Shown: positions 47,191-58,990 of the stretch, in pieces | How the letters are laid out: each line of letters begins with the position of its first letter | How positions within the stretch are numbered: position 1 is the stretch's first letter | Source of the DNA: Ligula intestinalis | Lineage: Eukaryota > Platyhelminthes > Cestoda > Diphyllobothriidea > Diphyllobothriidae | Reading direction: 5' to 3' | Assembly (NCBI GenBank): GCA_036362985.1 | Contig: JAYGXS010000003.1 | Location: forward strand, 34,079,510-34,143,509 | DNA: 64,000 nucleotides | The notes under the pieces: generated by a model | Told to the model about the DNA's origin: nothing | Seen by the model: the letters and a program-made list of their open reading frames with translations, nothing else | Databases searched by the model: none | Position numbers and translations under genes: made by a program

Positions 47191-47814
47191 TTTTCTGAAA
47201 TATTCGTATTCGTTATTCAAATACCTATGGCGCTCTTCATCAAGCCCCTCAGAACAATGGAACAACGTCTCCAGCAAGGTGATCAGCAGGAATCCGTTCT
47301 GATTCCTGTTAATTCGTTATTGTGTGTGCAAATGGCATGTTGTGTCTTATGCTACAGGCAACCAGCTAACCTTCATCTCTGAGTGAAAGAAAAATGCCTG
47401 TGAGGAAAGGTTTCGTATTAAGCATGACCCAAACTGCAGGAGCATAGGACCACGATCAAGGCACAATCTCCCCTGTGGTGAGTTTGCAAGGCTGCGCTGA
47501 TCATGCTTGATACTTCGATTGCTATCATAAACGCCTGTGACACGTTTTGAAAGGATGCCTAGCGTTACGTAAGTTGTTTCCAGTACCTGAAATTCTTTTA
47601 CGGCTAGTTGGTGAAAGAGAGCATGCAGCCAATAATTCGGATTAGAGTATTATATCCAATCAACGAATTTATCATTTCAATAAATCTGAAGCATTTTGCC
47701 CTTTTGCGAGGCGCTAAAATTTGCAACATTATTTTCTCGGAAGAAATTTGAACAAGGTGAAGATCATGAGATTAACAGAATTTATTCACGACATATACTT
47801 TTGCCCTCTCCTTA

Positions 47815-48110
47815 GGGCTCAAATTTTGGGTACCGAGAAGGAAAATAGACCCGATTGATATTGAAGCCCAATTTTATGACCAGTTATCCGAACTGAGGCC
47901 AGCGTCAGAAGAATCTGCAAGATGGTTACTCAGCACTCACTTTTAAGTAAGCAACAGTTTGCGGCTTTAAATGATCTACGAAAGGCCACCGATATCGTTA
48001 TCTCGAGAGCAGACAAAGGAAGCGGAATTGCTATTTTAAACAAGGATTATTAAGCAAGAAAGATGGAAACCATACTAACTGACGATTTGCGGAGGCCGCT
48101 GCAATATGGA
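47815..48110 (+). pseudogene. PLE RT N-terminal fragment
   Basis: Over two frames the plus strand reads GLKFWVPRRKIDPIDIEAQF and then LLSKQQFAALNDLRKATDIV, SRADKGSGIAIL and NKDY, a stop, ARKMETILTDD. The order L-x-L-R...D-I-V-I-x-x-A-D-K-G...V/I...Y...L-x-D is the N-terminal block of PLE reverse transcriptases. It is cut off at both ends. Confidence 0.7.
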
Positions 48111-48372
48111 GAAGAAAAACAAAGCCATGCAAGCAGCGGATCGTGTGAGCAACTTCGCATTGCAGTGGTAATGATCGATAAACTCATTCCCTCCCACGTG
48201 TCCTTGCCCCCCCCCCCTAGGACTGGCTGCTACCCCCTTCTCTGCCCCACCCCCTTTAGCCCCGTCCCACAAGCTTGAATGAGCATGAACTAACATGAAC
48301 TGCCATGTTGTGACAACGACCTCTCTCCTCCTTTACCCCCTTACGATGCGTACACAAAAGACTAATAGCTTC

Positions 48373-48555
48373 CAATCTTATTATTTTACCGACCACACAG
48401 ACCAACATCAGGAAGTTCTTCAGCCTATGTGGGCCTCATCAGGTGATGGCAGGTCAACTCTAGTGTAGCAGCAGAAATTGCTGCCACGCTCAAGTTTCGA
48501 ATTCGCGTCTCTCCGGCCAGAGGCGAACGCTCTAACCATTGAGCCACGGGTTGGC
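48373..48555 (-). mobile_element. SINE with tRNA-like head and hammerhead-like core, left copy
   Basis: The minus strand begins with GTGGCTCAATGGTTAGAGCG (Pol III A-box), then TTCGCCTCTGGCCGGAGAGA and a B-box-like GAATTCGAAACTT. A C/T-rich hairpin follows (CAGCAATTTCTGCTGC), then CTGATGAGGCCCACATAGGC with TGAAG, a damaged hammerhead core (48418-48442). It ends near GTCGGTAAAATAATAAG. It is inverted relative to the copy across the N gap. Confidence 0.7.
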
Positions 48556-48671
48556 GAGTAACATATACAATTGGGGTTCCAATAAGCTCGCTACTCATGA
48601 CAATGATAGAGGATGGGTACATCCTGAAACATATCGGAGTAGAATTACCCTGTAATATATATATATATATA

Positions 48672-49226
48672 NNNNNNNNNNNNNNNNNNNNNNNNNNNNN
48701 NNNNNNNNNNNNNNNNNNNNNNNNNNNNNNNNNNNNNNNNNNNNNNNNNNNNNNNNNNNNNNNNNNNNNNNNNNNNNNNNNNNNNNNNNNNNNNNNNNNN
48801 NNNNNNNNNNNNNNNNNNNNNNNNNNNNNNNNNNNNNNNNNNNNNNNNNNNNNNNNNNNNNNNNNNNNNNNNNNNNNNNNNNNNNNNNNNNNNNNNNNNN
48901 NNNNNNNNNNNNNNNNNNNNNNNNNNNNNNNNNNNNNNNNNNNNNNNNNNNNNNNNNNNNNNNNNNNNNNNNNNNNNNNNNNNNNNNNNNNNNNNNNNNN
49001 NNNNNNNNNNNNNNNNNNNNNNNNNNNNNNNNNNNNNNNNNNNNNNNNNNNNNNNNNNNNNNNNNNNNNNNNNNNNNNNNNNNNNNNNNNNNNNNNNNNN
49101 NNNNNNNNNNNNNNNNNNNNNNNNNNNNNNNNNNNNNNNNNNNNNNNNNNNNNNNNNNNNNNNNNNNNNNNNNNNNNNNNNNNNNNNNNNNNNNNNNNNN
49201 NNNNNNNNNNNNNNNNNNNNNNNNNN
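48672..49226. other. Assembly gap (555 N)
   Basis: A run of N between an (AT)n stretch (48655-48671) and the right SINE copy. The flanks are inverted SINE copies plus directly repeated neighbours, so the gap probably marks a repeat the assembler could not cross. Its true length is unknown. Confidence 1.
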
Positions 49227-49239
49227 ACCGACAACACGG

Positions 49240-49425
49240 CAGACCCATGGCTCAATGGTTAGAGCGTTCGCCTCTGGCCGGAGAGACGCGACTTCGAAAC
49301 TTGAGCGTGGCAGCAATTTCTGCTGCTACACTAGAGTGTACCTGCCATCACCTGATGAGGCCCACATAGGCCGAAAAGCTTCCTGATGTTCGTCTGTGTT
49401 GTCGGTAAAATAATAACATCGTCAC
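49240..49425 (+). mobile_element. SINE with tRNA-like head and intact hammerhead-like core (49352-49376), right copy
   Basis: The A-box ATGGCTCAATGGTTAGAGCG is followed by GCCTCTGGCCGGAGAGACGC and a B-box-like GACTTCGAAACTT. Then CTGATGA (49352-49358), a perfect stem II GGCC-CACATA-GGCC, and GAAA (49373-49376). The core matches the hammerhead consensus exactly in its invariant parts and resembles the schistosome SINE ribozyme layout, as I know it. Helix III and the cleavage site are not obvious: a CGTC lies at about 49390. The unit ends near TCGGTAAAATAATAAC. Confidence 0.75.
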
Positions 49426-49433
49426 TTATAGTT

Positions 49434-49535
49434 TGCGAGTAACATATACAATTGGGGTTCCAATGAGCTCGATTCTCATGACAATGATAGAGGATGGGTA
49501 GATCCTGAAACAGATCGGAGTAGAATTACCCTATA
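49434..49535 (+). repeat. Direct repeat of 48556-48658 next to the SINE copies
   Basis: Both begin gcgagtaacatatacaattg and continue through gacaatgatagaggatgggt and gagtagaattaccct. In the left locus it lies beside the SINE's 5' end, and in the right locus beside its 3' end, in the same orientation both times. It contains a hairpin AGGAT-GGGTAG-ATCCT followed by GAAAC, like a hammerhead stem II with a ruined CUGAUGA (AATGATAG). Confidence 0.6.
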
Positions 49536-49539
49536 ACAG

Positions 49540-52500
49540 CTTCTAATCTTTTTATCAAATAACTTTCACTCTCCTTGGTCGACACTTAAGTGGACAATCA
49601 AGTTATCATATAGGCAATGACCGTTTGCGGTTGAATAAGACGTCGCGAAATTATACTAATCTCGTTATCTTCACCTTATTCAAGCTAAAAGTTTCCAACT
49701 AACGTATAGCACCGTGCTCCTTCAGAACTGTGGTCTTATTGTCAGAGATCCGTCCACGCCTGCAATATGGCTTTCAAAACACTCATTTTGGCATCTAATA
49801 GTGGCTGATTACAAAAAGCGGTAATTTTAAGCGTAAAACTCTGAATGACACTTGGTCGCCGCTCAGTCAGCGCTATCGTAGAAAGTTCAATGGAACCAGA
49901 GTTATGCCACGTACCGAAAAGGAACGGTGAACTACCCGTTGCTAGTGTCACCTAGAACAATTGCTGCTGGGTGATAGCAACCCCATTAATAAATTAGAGT
50001 CGAAAAATGAACACTCACAAGCTAAAATATGGTTTTGGAATATAAAAACGCCTGACAAAATATTGGACTTCGAGTAAAGAGAATGTCAGTGTATTAAGCT
50101 GGAATCTCCAACCCAACTCGAGTCTTCACTAGAATGTTCTCAATCCTTTGTTTCGGTTTATATAGCATCTTCTTACCGAACAACGTATCAGTTCCTATGA
50201 TGAAGTCAAGGTTTGCTTCTATCAGTAGACCACCTGGAAATCTGGGCAGTTGTTCCATGACGGAATCAATTTGTTACTCAAAATATGAGCAGTTATTTGG
50301 TCAATGGACAGTACTTTGAGTAGCATAAAATTCACAGTTACTTTCACATAAGCCATGTTCTCTTTTATAACAAACGGTCCGAAGTAATTCCCAATCCAAA
50401 AATCTTTCTTGTCCTACTACTTGATGTCGTTACCGCATCTTTTTGTGAATAAAATGAACCTTTCGCTTTCAACTGCGGTTTCAGTAAATTCACTGCCAAC
50501 TTCGCGTTGCCTTTAGACCTTCAAATATAGATCGCTTGCGTAATTATATGTGGCTGCTTACACAACTGATGGTGCGGTGTCTTAAAGAATCCCCACCTTA
50601 TATTTCAATATTAATTATTTCCCCGGTGGTTGGGTTCCGGATTTACGCGTTTCAACCTTTATGTGGGCAATATTTCTGGTGTGTACGATTGGCTGGACCT
50701 GCAAACCAGGCACTAGGCGAAGCAAGCCTATATGCGAGAATATCTACGATAACCTTTTCTCCGTAAGCTCCCACTCCCGTTCAGCAATCCATTTGTCTTG
50801 AAGAGGCATTAACATGGAAGCACAGCGCAAGTTAACGAGGGGGGCCGAGGAAATTAGTTCAGCCAATCGAGCCAGACGGCCTAAATTGGCAACAGTTTGC
50901 TGCACCCACGAGTCGTAAACAGATGCCGTTTTTACATTCAGCTTGTTCGCCCGAGATTCATCGTGTGAGGTTTAGGGGGTTGCCGCGGCCCCTCGGTTAT
51001 GGAGATGGGACACGTGAGGTTGTTTGGTCGATTTCTAGGCCTCCGATTTGTGGACGTCGGAGCGGGCTTCCCCGACCCCCAGGGCCTCCCAGGGTTTCTA
51101 TATTTGGCTAGTGTCTATGTCAGAGCTATTGCCGGCGCAGGGCAGGGGGTGGGAGAGAAGACTGATGCCCCCGTCTGGCCAACATCATTCGCCAGCTGTG
51201 CGCAAGTGCTGCGATGGTCCACAAAATGCAGCCGATGCCTGTGTGGCTGTGCATGAACAGGGGCTTGGGCGCATTCCCTCGGCTGACAGGACAGCATCAG
51301 CCGAATTCTAAACCATTTGAGATAAATTCGAAAGACAGCCCATATGTTTGACCTTTCTGACCAACGGTGATTGACATAGACGGACTTGAAGGAAAAGGTA
51401 GGCGGCCGACAGGTTGTCAGTAGCAGCAATATGTTATTTTTGCCAGTAATGCGAATGCTCTCAGTCGATGCAATAACTAACCCCAAATAAATGGGCAAAC
51501 TTGCTTGGAACTTAAGCCAAATTCAACAAGCTGCCGTTCATATTTCTTTGAGATTTGTTTCAAAGACCGCTTGTGAAATGACTACAGTGGTGAAGAAAGA
51601 CAAATCAGCAGGTGAACGCACTGAACTGTTTGGGTCTATGTATGCCAGGAACTTCCCGTGGCAAAAGTAGCTTAAGTAGTGCACCTCGTATACACCTGGT
51701 CCCAGCACTTCGTCCTAAGGAAACAGTGGTTATAGAGGTTTCATGAGTGGGGAATTAAAATAGCTAGTGAAATATACTTTAAAAACTGCTATATGCATTT
51801 TGTTTAGCGTTTTGCGAAAAAAACTGTTAATCAAAATGCAGGATTTTTGAAATTCCTGAAAAAAATTAACGGTGGTTAGGAGATCGTCTATTTCAACTTA
51901 CCTGAGGTCAAACTTACCGTCCTGGAGTTAGATTAATTTGGTAAGCGGTGCTTCGCGCCGAGCACACCTTCAATTTAAATGCGGAACAACTTATTCCCAG
52001 CGGCTGTGGGAAATAAATTCCGTTTGAGTTCAATGTTAATGACAGAGCAAACCGGGACAAATTCGAAACCTATATAGCCCCCTTCAGTAGCAAGCGTCTC
52101 CTGTACGCAAATCAACAATTAAGGCCAATTTTTATGCTCGTTTATTAAATTCTTTTTAGAGCACCAGACGACCTTTTGTTCTGCGCATGTACATACAGTA
52201 CGGCGAGGACTACGTGCAAATGTCATGACGCAATTCGACTTGGTACTTAATCATATATTTGTTCGTGTTACTTTAATTTACTGAGTGGATTTAATCCCGA
52301 GAAAACCTTATAGTAAGGAAAATTATCTTTGATCTAAGTTTATTGAAGGCACAAGGCATTTCTTTTGGGTAAATTCTGAATAGCTTGATATCGAAGAAAT
52401 TTCCCACGCTACTAAGTATCACAGAATCAATTTTTTTCTTTTATGCATTATGCTGTGGGAGCACCGCAAACGTTAAAAATATATCGTTTCCAGAGCCGGA

Positions 52501-53330
52501 AAATTTAGCTTGAAAGTGATCTTGGCTGTAGACTTAATTTGCATGTCAAAGAGGCAGGCCAACACCCTGCCAGGCAACTGTGCTTTCCGTTGTCTTGGCA
52601 ATAAATTTTCTAGGCAAAATAACCTACAATTTCTTGGTGCCTGGGGAGCACCCATTTATCGGGACTGGTCTGAAAATATAGGAGTTAATATGCTCATTCT
52701 CGCAACCTGTCGCAGTGAAATTTATTCTTATCGAAGACTGTTAATAAACAATTCAATAAGGTCTAGTTTAATTAACATTTTACCAACTAGTTAAGCAATT
52801 ACTATAACAATTAACCCCGTAGAGGTAGTATCCTCAATGGAGAGCGTGGAATGGCAAGACTTCGTTTCAATACCCTCATTAGCCAGTCATGCCTAGGGAA
52901 GACCTGATTTGTGAACATATATCTTTGAGAATCAATTCTGTGAGTCAACAACTCTGCAGTTGGACTACGCATCTGCGGGCATCTTGTCAGTTGCCATGAG
53001 AATAGTCATCTAGGATGAGTGGGTGGAAAGGTGTTCCTGTAGTAGTGCTCGCCTTGTGCTAGATGTTAGGGGCGTACTTGTTCCAATGTCCTAACCCTAT
53101 CGCAAATTCTATCCCCTCTGGCCTTAAGCGCAATCTATGCGCGTACCCCAGATCGGGTTGTAGGGCGAAAGATGATAAATTCGCATTGTCTTTGGGGTCC
53201 ATAAGGGATCCTTGGTAGGTTTTACTTGCAGGATATGCAGGTGATGGGGGAGAGTGATGTACAAGAGAACAAGTTGGACACACCCCAGTCATATGCCGAG
53301 GTCAACATCAGGTTTCTAAGTATGTCCTTT
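49540..53330. other. Stretch without recognised genes, with one GC-rich patch
   Basis: The GC-rich patch is at about 50960-51260 (ttgccgcggcccctcgg). The minus strand at 53059-53292 has a 77-codon frame (ALQPDLGYAHRLRLRPEGIE) of normal composition that I cannot place. The rest is AT-rich. Confidence 0.4.
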
Positions 53331-53332
53331 CA

Positions 53333-53455
53333 TCTCCAGTCAAACTGAATCGTGTATTTCAGGTAAATTAAAGAAGTTGTCGAAAGTCTGCGATTTTCCT
53401 GTGGAAAAAGTTAATATACACAGAAGTTGGTCAGCTAAATATCCAATAAAAGCAC
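53333..53455 (+). repeat. Short dispersed repeat, copy 1 (second copy at 59846-59975)
   Basis: Shared words: tccagtcaaa(c/t)tgaatcgt, aaagaa(g/a)tt, gtggaa/ttggagaa, acacagaagtt-gtcag and aaatatc. Both copies are on the plus strand. The second abuts a hammerhead-containing PLE repeat at 59993, so this may be the 5' side of the same terminal repeat. Confidence 0.5.
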
Positions 53456-54247
53456 TTTTTAAAGAGGTAACCTATTATGGAAAGTTTTTGTATTAATCTC
53501 AGTAATAACGATATGCGTGGTATCTAGCAGACATTTTATGTGCTTGACAATGCGGTTTTTGCTTCTTTGAAGCATTTCCACATATGACCTACATGGCCAT
53601 CTTCATAAGAACTGATATCTAAAAACTTGTTTTTTTTCTGTAAATGCTGTTGAGTTATATCTTATTTTAAAGGCTTTAATGTAAATGTCAAACAGAAGCG
53701 CAATTTATCGACTTATCAATGAAGACATCGAAAACGAGTGAAATGATGGGAGGCTTTATTCCATGGTATTCAATACAGAAAAGTTCTTTTTATATGGAGA
53801 AATTGGTTGCTTTAGGTTTTGTACTTAACAAAGTATTTCAATGTATTATTCTAATTTATAGCCATTTTAAGTCTCCAGAACCTGGGGATTATCGGGAAAA
53901 TTTTATTTTTCTTAACAAACACTTAGTATTTCTTATAATAGTTTTTGTAAGTACTTAATATGCCTAATGCTGCTCATTAATATTGCTAGATTTTCGTAAA
54001 TGCGTTCTCGTTGGTATGCGAGAAATAATCAAACAGTTACAAATTGAGGCAAGTTGCTTGCAGGACTCGCAGGACTGCAGTTGCGAAGAAGTTAAAGTAA
54101 TATCATTTTTAAAACGGTAAACTGGATTATTTTACCGAAAGCAAAAACTGTTGCACATGCGACGTTAGTGGAGGCCACTGTAACCGACAGCATTCTTTGT
54201 GAAGCCGGTGCATATCTCGCTTTTGATAACGTTTATTTCCCACTCAG

Positions 54248-54531
54248 CGATCATGGTGGCCGTCTACATTATCAGGTATCAGCGTGCCCTGAATGTTGTC
54301 CACATGGGGCCCAGTGGGGTGTTCTTCAGACATCTGACCACCGGGCTGAATTCAGAAGCCTGGGAAAAAAACAAGACCACCCCACAACAGCAAATGCTCT
54401 TCAGGAATGCGGAGTTGGGATGGGCAGACCACTTGCCCCATTTGAAAAAGACAATACACTTGATTGTCAATAGGGAATTTATGCCCGCGTTGGCACACAA
54501 CGCACACAGTCTGGGCGGGATTGCTTGTTAG
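54248..54531 (+). CDS. Unrecognised open frame, possible last exon
   Basis: An acceptor-like tttcccactcag ends at 54247 and the frame stays open 94 codons to a TAG. The peptide (for example HMGPSGVFFRHLTTGL and DHLPHLKKTIHLIVNREFMP) has normal protein composition with a hydrophobic start. No family recognised. It may be an exon, an old element or chance. Confidence 0.25.
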
Positions 54532-54639
54532 CCGCAAGTTAGGCAGCTGCAAAGGTCATGGTATTTCTCTTCTGCGGTCTAGGCGAGACCCCAGGCTGAC
54601 ACCTTGTTCCGGGAAAGCCCGAGGTAAACGCTTATTTGC

Positions 54640-55010
54640 TCGTCACTGATAGCTACTGTATGACCTAATCGTTTGGAGGCGGGACCACCATGACAAAGGC
54701 GATGTGTAGTACTGACTGCTGGAAGGAGCATCGTCGTCTTTTCTCCAAAGTGAGGTAAGAACATAGCCCAGCAGGCACTCGCAAGCCAGGCGAACACCAG
54801 GTAAGTTAAATGATGTACTATTTGATAAGCTAAACCGTGAATTAGATCCTAGCAAACAAATGAAATCCGTCTATAAAGGATACAAGATTTGGAAGCAAAG
54901 ACCACTGCGAAATGTCGTCCACTCCATTGCTGTGAAAATTAGAAAACGCACATGCAGTCTACACCAGGATCGTTTTGATGACAATGACGGGGAGTACAGT
55001 ACAAGCGTAA
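54640..55010 (+). pseudogene. Degraded non-LTR element, endonuclease-to-RT linker region
   Basis: One frame reads CWKEHRRLFSKVR (about 54718-54756), which fits the end of an apurinic-type endonuclease. The text gcgaacaccaggtaagtt and the frame PGKLNDVLFDKLNRELDPSK match the linker of the 23.8-kb element (PGKLNNDLLNL). Several stops are present. The match is short, so the call is moderate. Confidence 0.45.
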
Positions 55011-55469
55011 ACTGATCCCGGGAAGTATGCAATTGAAGTCAAGAAAACACTCTTCTTTCAATGTTGTGGTCTTGCTCATCAATGAGTGAAGGAGATACGA
55101 ATTCTTGAACCTATCAGAAGGTTGAAAACATCCAGTAGTGCGCATGCCACAGTTAACTGAATGATGTGTCCACGTCAATTAAGATGGTCTGCAACCCGTA
55201 AGTCAGCAGGATGAGGATCAGTACCGATAGATCAGCAGTCCTTAAGTGGAAACCGTAAGTTGAGGGACGCTAGACTGAGCGCTCTAGAGATGCGATCAAT
55301 AAATTATCCGCAATAACCCACGAATAAACTTCTACCGTTAGAAACATACGCCAACCTCGAAGGACGGTTCTCATTATAAGTGATTGTCAAATCTGAAGGC
55401 GAAGTTTCAAATTCCAGGTGTATGTATAAGTAAGGAAGAAGGTTGGTCAAGTACTGGAACAACTGTTTT

Positions 55470-55880
55470 ATTATTCTGAGTTTGTGGTCTCATGCAAGAG
55501 TTCGTCATCAGAGCTATAAGCAAGACATAAAAGGTTACAGTTCTAGATGATGCAAGTTAATTAGTGACAAATTACGCGAGTCTGCAGGTGACTGCACATT
55601 GCTCTGTATATCCGCGCTAGATATATACATCGACTGATTGAGTTCCCATCTGAGTACCAGCTTTTCGTGAATTCTCAGCTAGTCCTGTTTCTGGTATGGG
55701 CGGCCGTCTTGATGCTTGCGAAGTTGAACTCATGACTAGTTTCGTAATTGTTGACAGGTACTTGCGATACTTGATCATCACGTCGCACAACCTATTTATG
55801 TTCGCGTATGTGCGATCCGAGCATGAGTTCGGCCTGCCCTTTGCAGATATAGGGACAGTTTAAGAATGGAATACGCTTAG
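55470..55880 (-). pseudogene. Strongly decayed PLE GIY-YIG fragment and terminal repeat
   Basis: The nucleotide sequence follows the minus-strand PLE at 34.9-35.1 kb (gaactcatgac-agtttcgta, gcgatccgagcatg-gttc and agggacagttta). The terminal repeat has CTGATGACGAACTCTTG in place of the intact core near 55500 on the minus strand. Stops are frequent and no frame survives. Confidence 0.5.
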
Positions 55881-58700
55881 CTAACTCAGAGTTCTCCTAG
55901 ATATTTATCCGGTTTTTGATTTTAATTACCCTGATGGGCATAGTATCTTTGGGTTGGTGCGCGATTCGAACACCTAGCCTCCGCAATAATATATTCGGTT
56001 GTCCCTTAGACGTCTTTAATACATTGCAACGTTTTTCGTATCCTTGGTGATGTTTCTGCTTGGGGCCTCCAGGACTGAGTGCGTGAACATTGGATGAAAG
56101 CGCCTTTGGTAGCCATTCCATGCAAACTTGCAACGAACATACCGAGCGTCGCGTATCTTTGCCTCCAGCCTGCTACAAGGAGTCTGAATCCACTTTAAGA
56201 ACATTCTTACACAGCTTCGTTTGTGAGCCAGCGGATATTTACTCTGAAAACAGAGAAGCTGCCGGGTGTCTATTGCCTTCCTCTAGATTGTCGTTTTAAT
56301 TCCATTCTTAGGATTTCGCTTGAAGCGGACAGCAAGAAGAAGCAGCTGCTGTTCTTGATCATCTTGCCCCGTTAACTGTGGATCAGGGAAGATGCTGATC
56401 AGAAAATTACCAAGGTGTTGATGCATGTTTCTTCTCGATGATAATAAGCGTTGCCTGGACGGTACTGTTCTTCTGCCTATAAGAATATCCTTTATGGGGT
56501 TGCTGGTGGGTCCGAGGTGTGAACCCCAAGGCTGGATGGAGCGAATGTGGTTCGTTGGCGATCGGTGAGCGTCCAGCCGCCAGTGTGAATATTCGCGATT
56601 GAACTGGTAGAACAACGGGCCAGGGGCTCACGGACTAGAGCGCTCGACTTCTAAACACCGAATCAATGGCTCGAGCTTCGGATGAGGCACAATCTGCGGT
56701 TGGATATAATTATGTAATAATGGCTTATAAACCAGAAATGACCATTCTGTCTTCCTTGGCTATTTCGGTGATGTGTTTCATTTTGGTAAAAGCGTCTTTA
56801 TCTAATATTGCACACATTATCCTTTCTCGAAATATCTGATCTGTATGAATGACTTCCCGAATTAAATATAAATCATCAAAATATTTCCTCAGAAACCCTT
56901 AAAAATATTTGAAATACAGGAAGTAGAAAGATAGAAGCGACTTCAATACAAATTTGTGACATATTTTCATGCACTAGTTCGTTATTGAATAAATAGGGAA
57001 ATTCCAGCTTAAAAAGGACCTAGACATAATTTTGAATTTGGAAGTCATGGTCAGTACCAATCAGCTGAAATCTCAGACTCTGACAATTCACCTCAGCAAT
57101 ATTAAACGTTTCATTAATTGACCGGTAAACACACTGTCTTGTTCGTCAGACCAAATGCATGTGATTTCGTTCCGCCCTTCAGTTTGCGTTTACAACCTCC
57201 ACAATGCGACCCACAACTAAGAATAGACCACTCTTACTAAAAAGGGTAATGCGATAGATCGGCATAGACATTGTTATCTTATTTACCGCAAATAACCAGC
57301 CATAGTCTAAAAAGAAACAGCGATGACTAGGAGATTATAACCTGGAACCTCAGATATAAGAAACTGGTTTGATAATTTATGGCTATGGATTTGGCTCTAT
57401 GGCATTTCTCCTCTTTCTTTACGTATGTTGGTTAGAGATTAATTAATAACTGCAGTAAGCAGCAAAACTTTATGTTTTTTTGTTTTTAAGCAAAATTCGC
57501 CATATATGACGAACTTCTCTCCTTCGATAAAGAGATTCTATATGCAGTAATAGTCAACTTAACTCGATAAGTAGAAGAGCTATACCAGACTGATATTCCA
57601 GGAAAGGAGCTTAAGAGTTCTTTGATTGCAAGATAGGCCACTATTTTTCACTCGTACATTGCACAAAACTGTTACCGCCTACTCGTCCAGTTAGCTCTTT
57701 TTTAAATGTTTTCTTAAGTGAATCCTTCATTGAGTTTCAAAGCTATTCAGGGCAAGTAAAGTTGCTTAAAAACGTGCACTAGCTGCATAGGTACTAGCAC
57801 TCTCCACACCTTCTCAGCCCTCGAAAGGATGGCGACAATTGCACTTCTGCAAAAAATACAAAATGCTTAACGTCAAGGTCATGTAACTTGAAATTGCAAA
57901 CGGTGGAAACTCGTGTTAACAATAGGGCGTGTTACACTGAGGTAAAAAGGAATGACTTTATTGCATGCTACGAACTTCACAGCTACAATAAAGTACTAAT
58001 ACATTTAGCATCCTTTTGGTAATTTTCGATGAGATGCCAACTACGTCGTCCATACTTTGGACCGTTTATTGAAGTTTTCAGCAAGTACGCAGTTTCATTT
58101 TGCAAGATCAGGCTTTTAATGAGGACAAAACGAAACTCACACAAAATTTGAGACAGCTGTAACCAATCGAAAGACTAAGGGTGTTTTGTAACGGAAACTA
58201 GGTCCCATCATTTAGTAGTCCGGTTCCCAACATAGATGTTTGCGCACATTGCCACTAAATAACTGCGATATGCAAAAACTCTACGTGGTGTACAAAATAG
58301 GTTCGTCGGCTCGCATAAAAAACTCCTATGTTAGTCAACCGGAATGAAGTCCTTGTGACCATGTGTTCTGATAAGTTTGAAAAGTGCATGTTTAACTACT
58401 AAAAATGTCTCCTTATGTCGATATGGAATAAATCAAGGTTGAGGACACCACGAAGATCATGCTAAATTTTAAAAATGCACCGTTTATCGACAGTGAAGGA
58501 ACATGAGGGGTAAGCAAGTTTTAATATAAAGAACTTGCGCAACAAGGGATGCAAGAAGTTTAAGGGGATAACATTTTAAGAAGTATGATGGATGTGAGGA
58601 ATATTTACATTGACATGACATCTTGCATAGTTTTGTTCAAGATTAGAGACAAGGGAAATTTGCGTGAACATTAACACTGTTACAATTGAATAGCTTTCAT
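55881..58700. other. Stretch without recognised genes
   Basis: Frames up to 110 codons at 55.9-56.6 kb without a family pattern, then AT-rich DNA. Confidence 0.45.
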
Positions 58701-58706
58701 TATATA

Positions 58707-58990
58707 CAGGGTGTCCCAAAAAATGAAAACACATTTTGCATAATTGTTAAGTTGGTATTTATCATAATTTTATTATTAAAAATGTAAAAATATTAACAAG
58801 TATCAATTTATTGTTTTTTTTCACTGAATTTTCTCAAACTGACGTCCGTTTTGATCATGACAGTACTGAAAACGTGAAGTAATTGAATAGTACATACCAT
58901 GAAACAATTCCCTTTGTATTCGGGTGCATTCATGTTTACTGGCTTCTCTCGATTCAGCCAATCTTTCAATAGTCAAAATGCAGTGAAAAG
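58707..58990 (-). pseudogene. End of a DNA transposon with transposase C-terminus
   Basis: A terminal CAGGGTGTCCCAAAAAATG begins directly after tatata at 58708, as in ends of mariner/IS630-type and related elements. On the minus strand a frame of about 50 codons ends there: IERLAESREASKHECTRIQR to RFQYCHDQNGRQFEKIQ and TGA. The closing pattern C-x5-G-x-x-F-E is common at the C-terminus of such transposases. Upstream the sequence is A/T-rich and unreadable, and I do not find the other end. Confidence 0.5.

Noticed and set aside
48425..49316. Long open frames across 48.4-49.3 kb on both strands
   Set aside because: They exist only because the run of N contains no stops.
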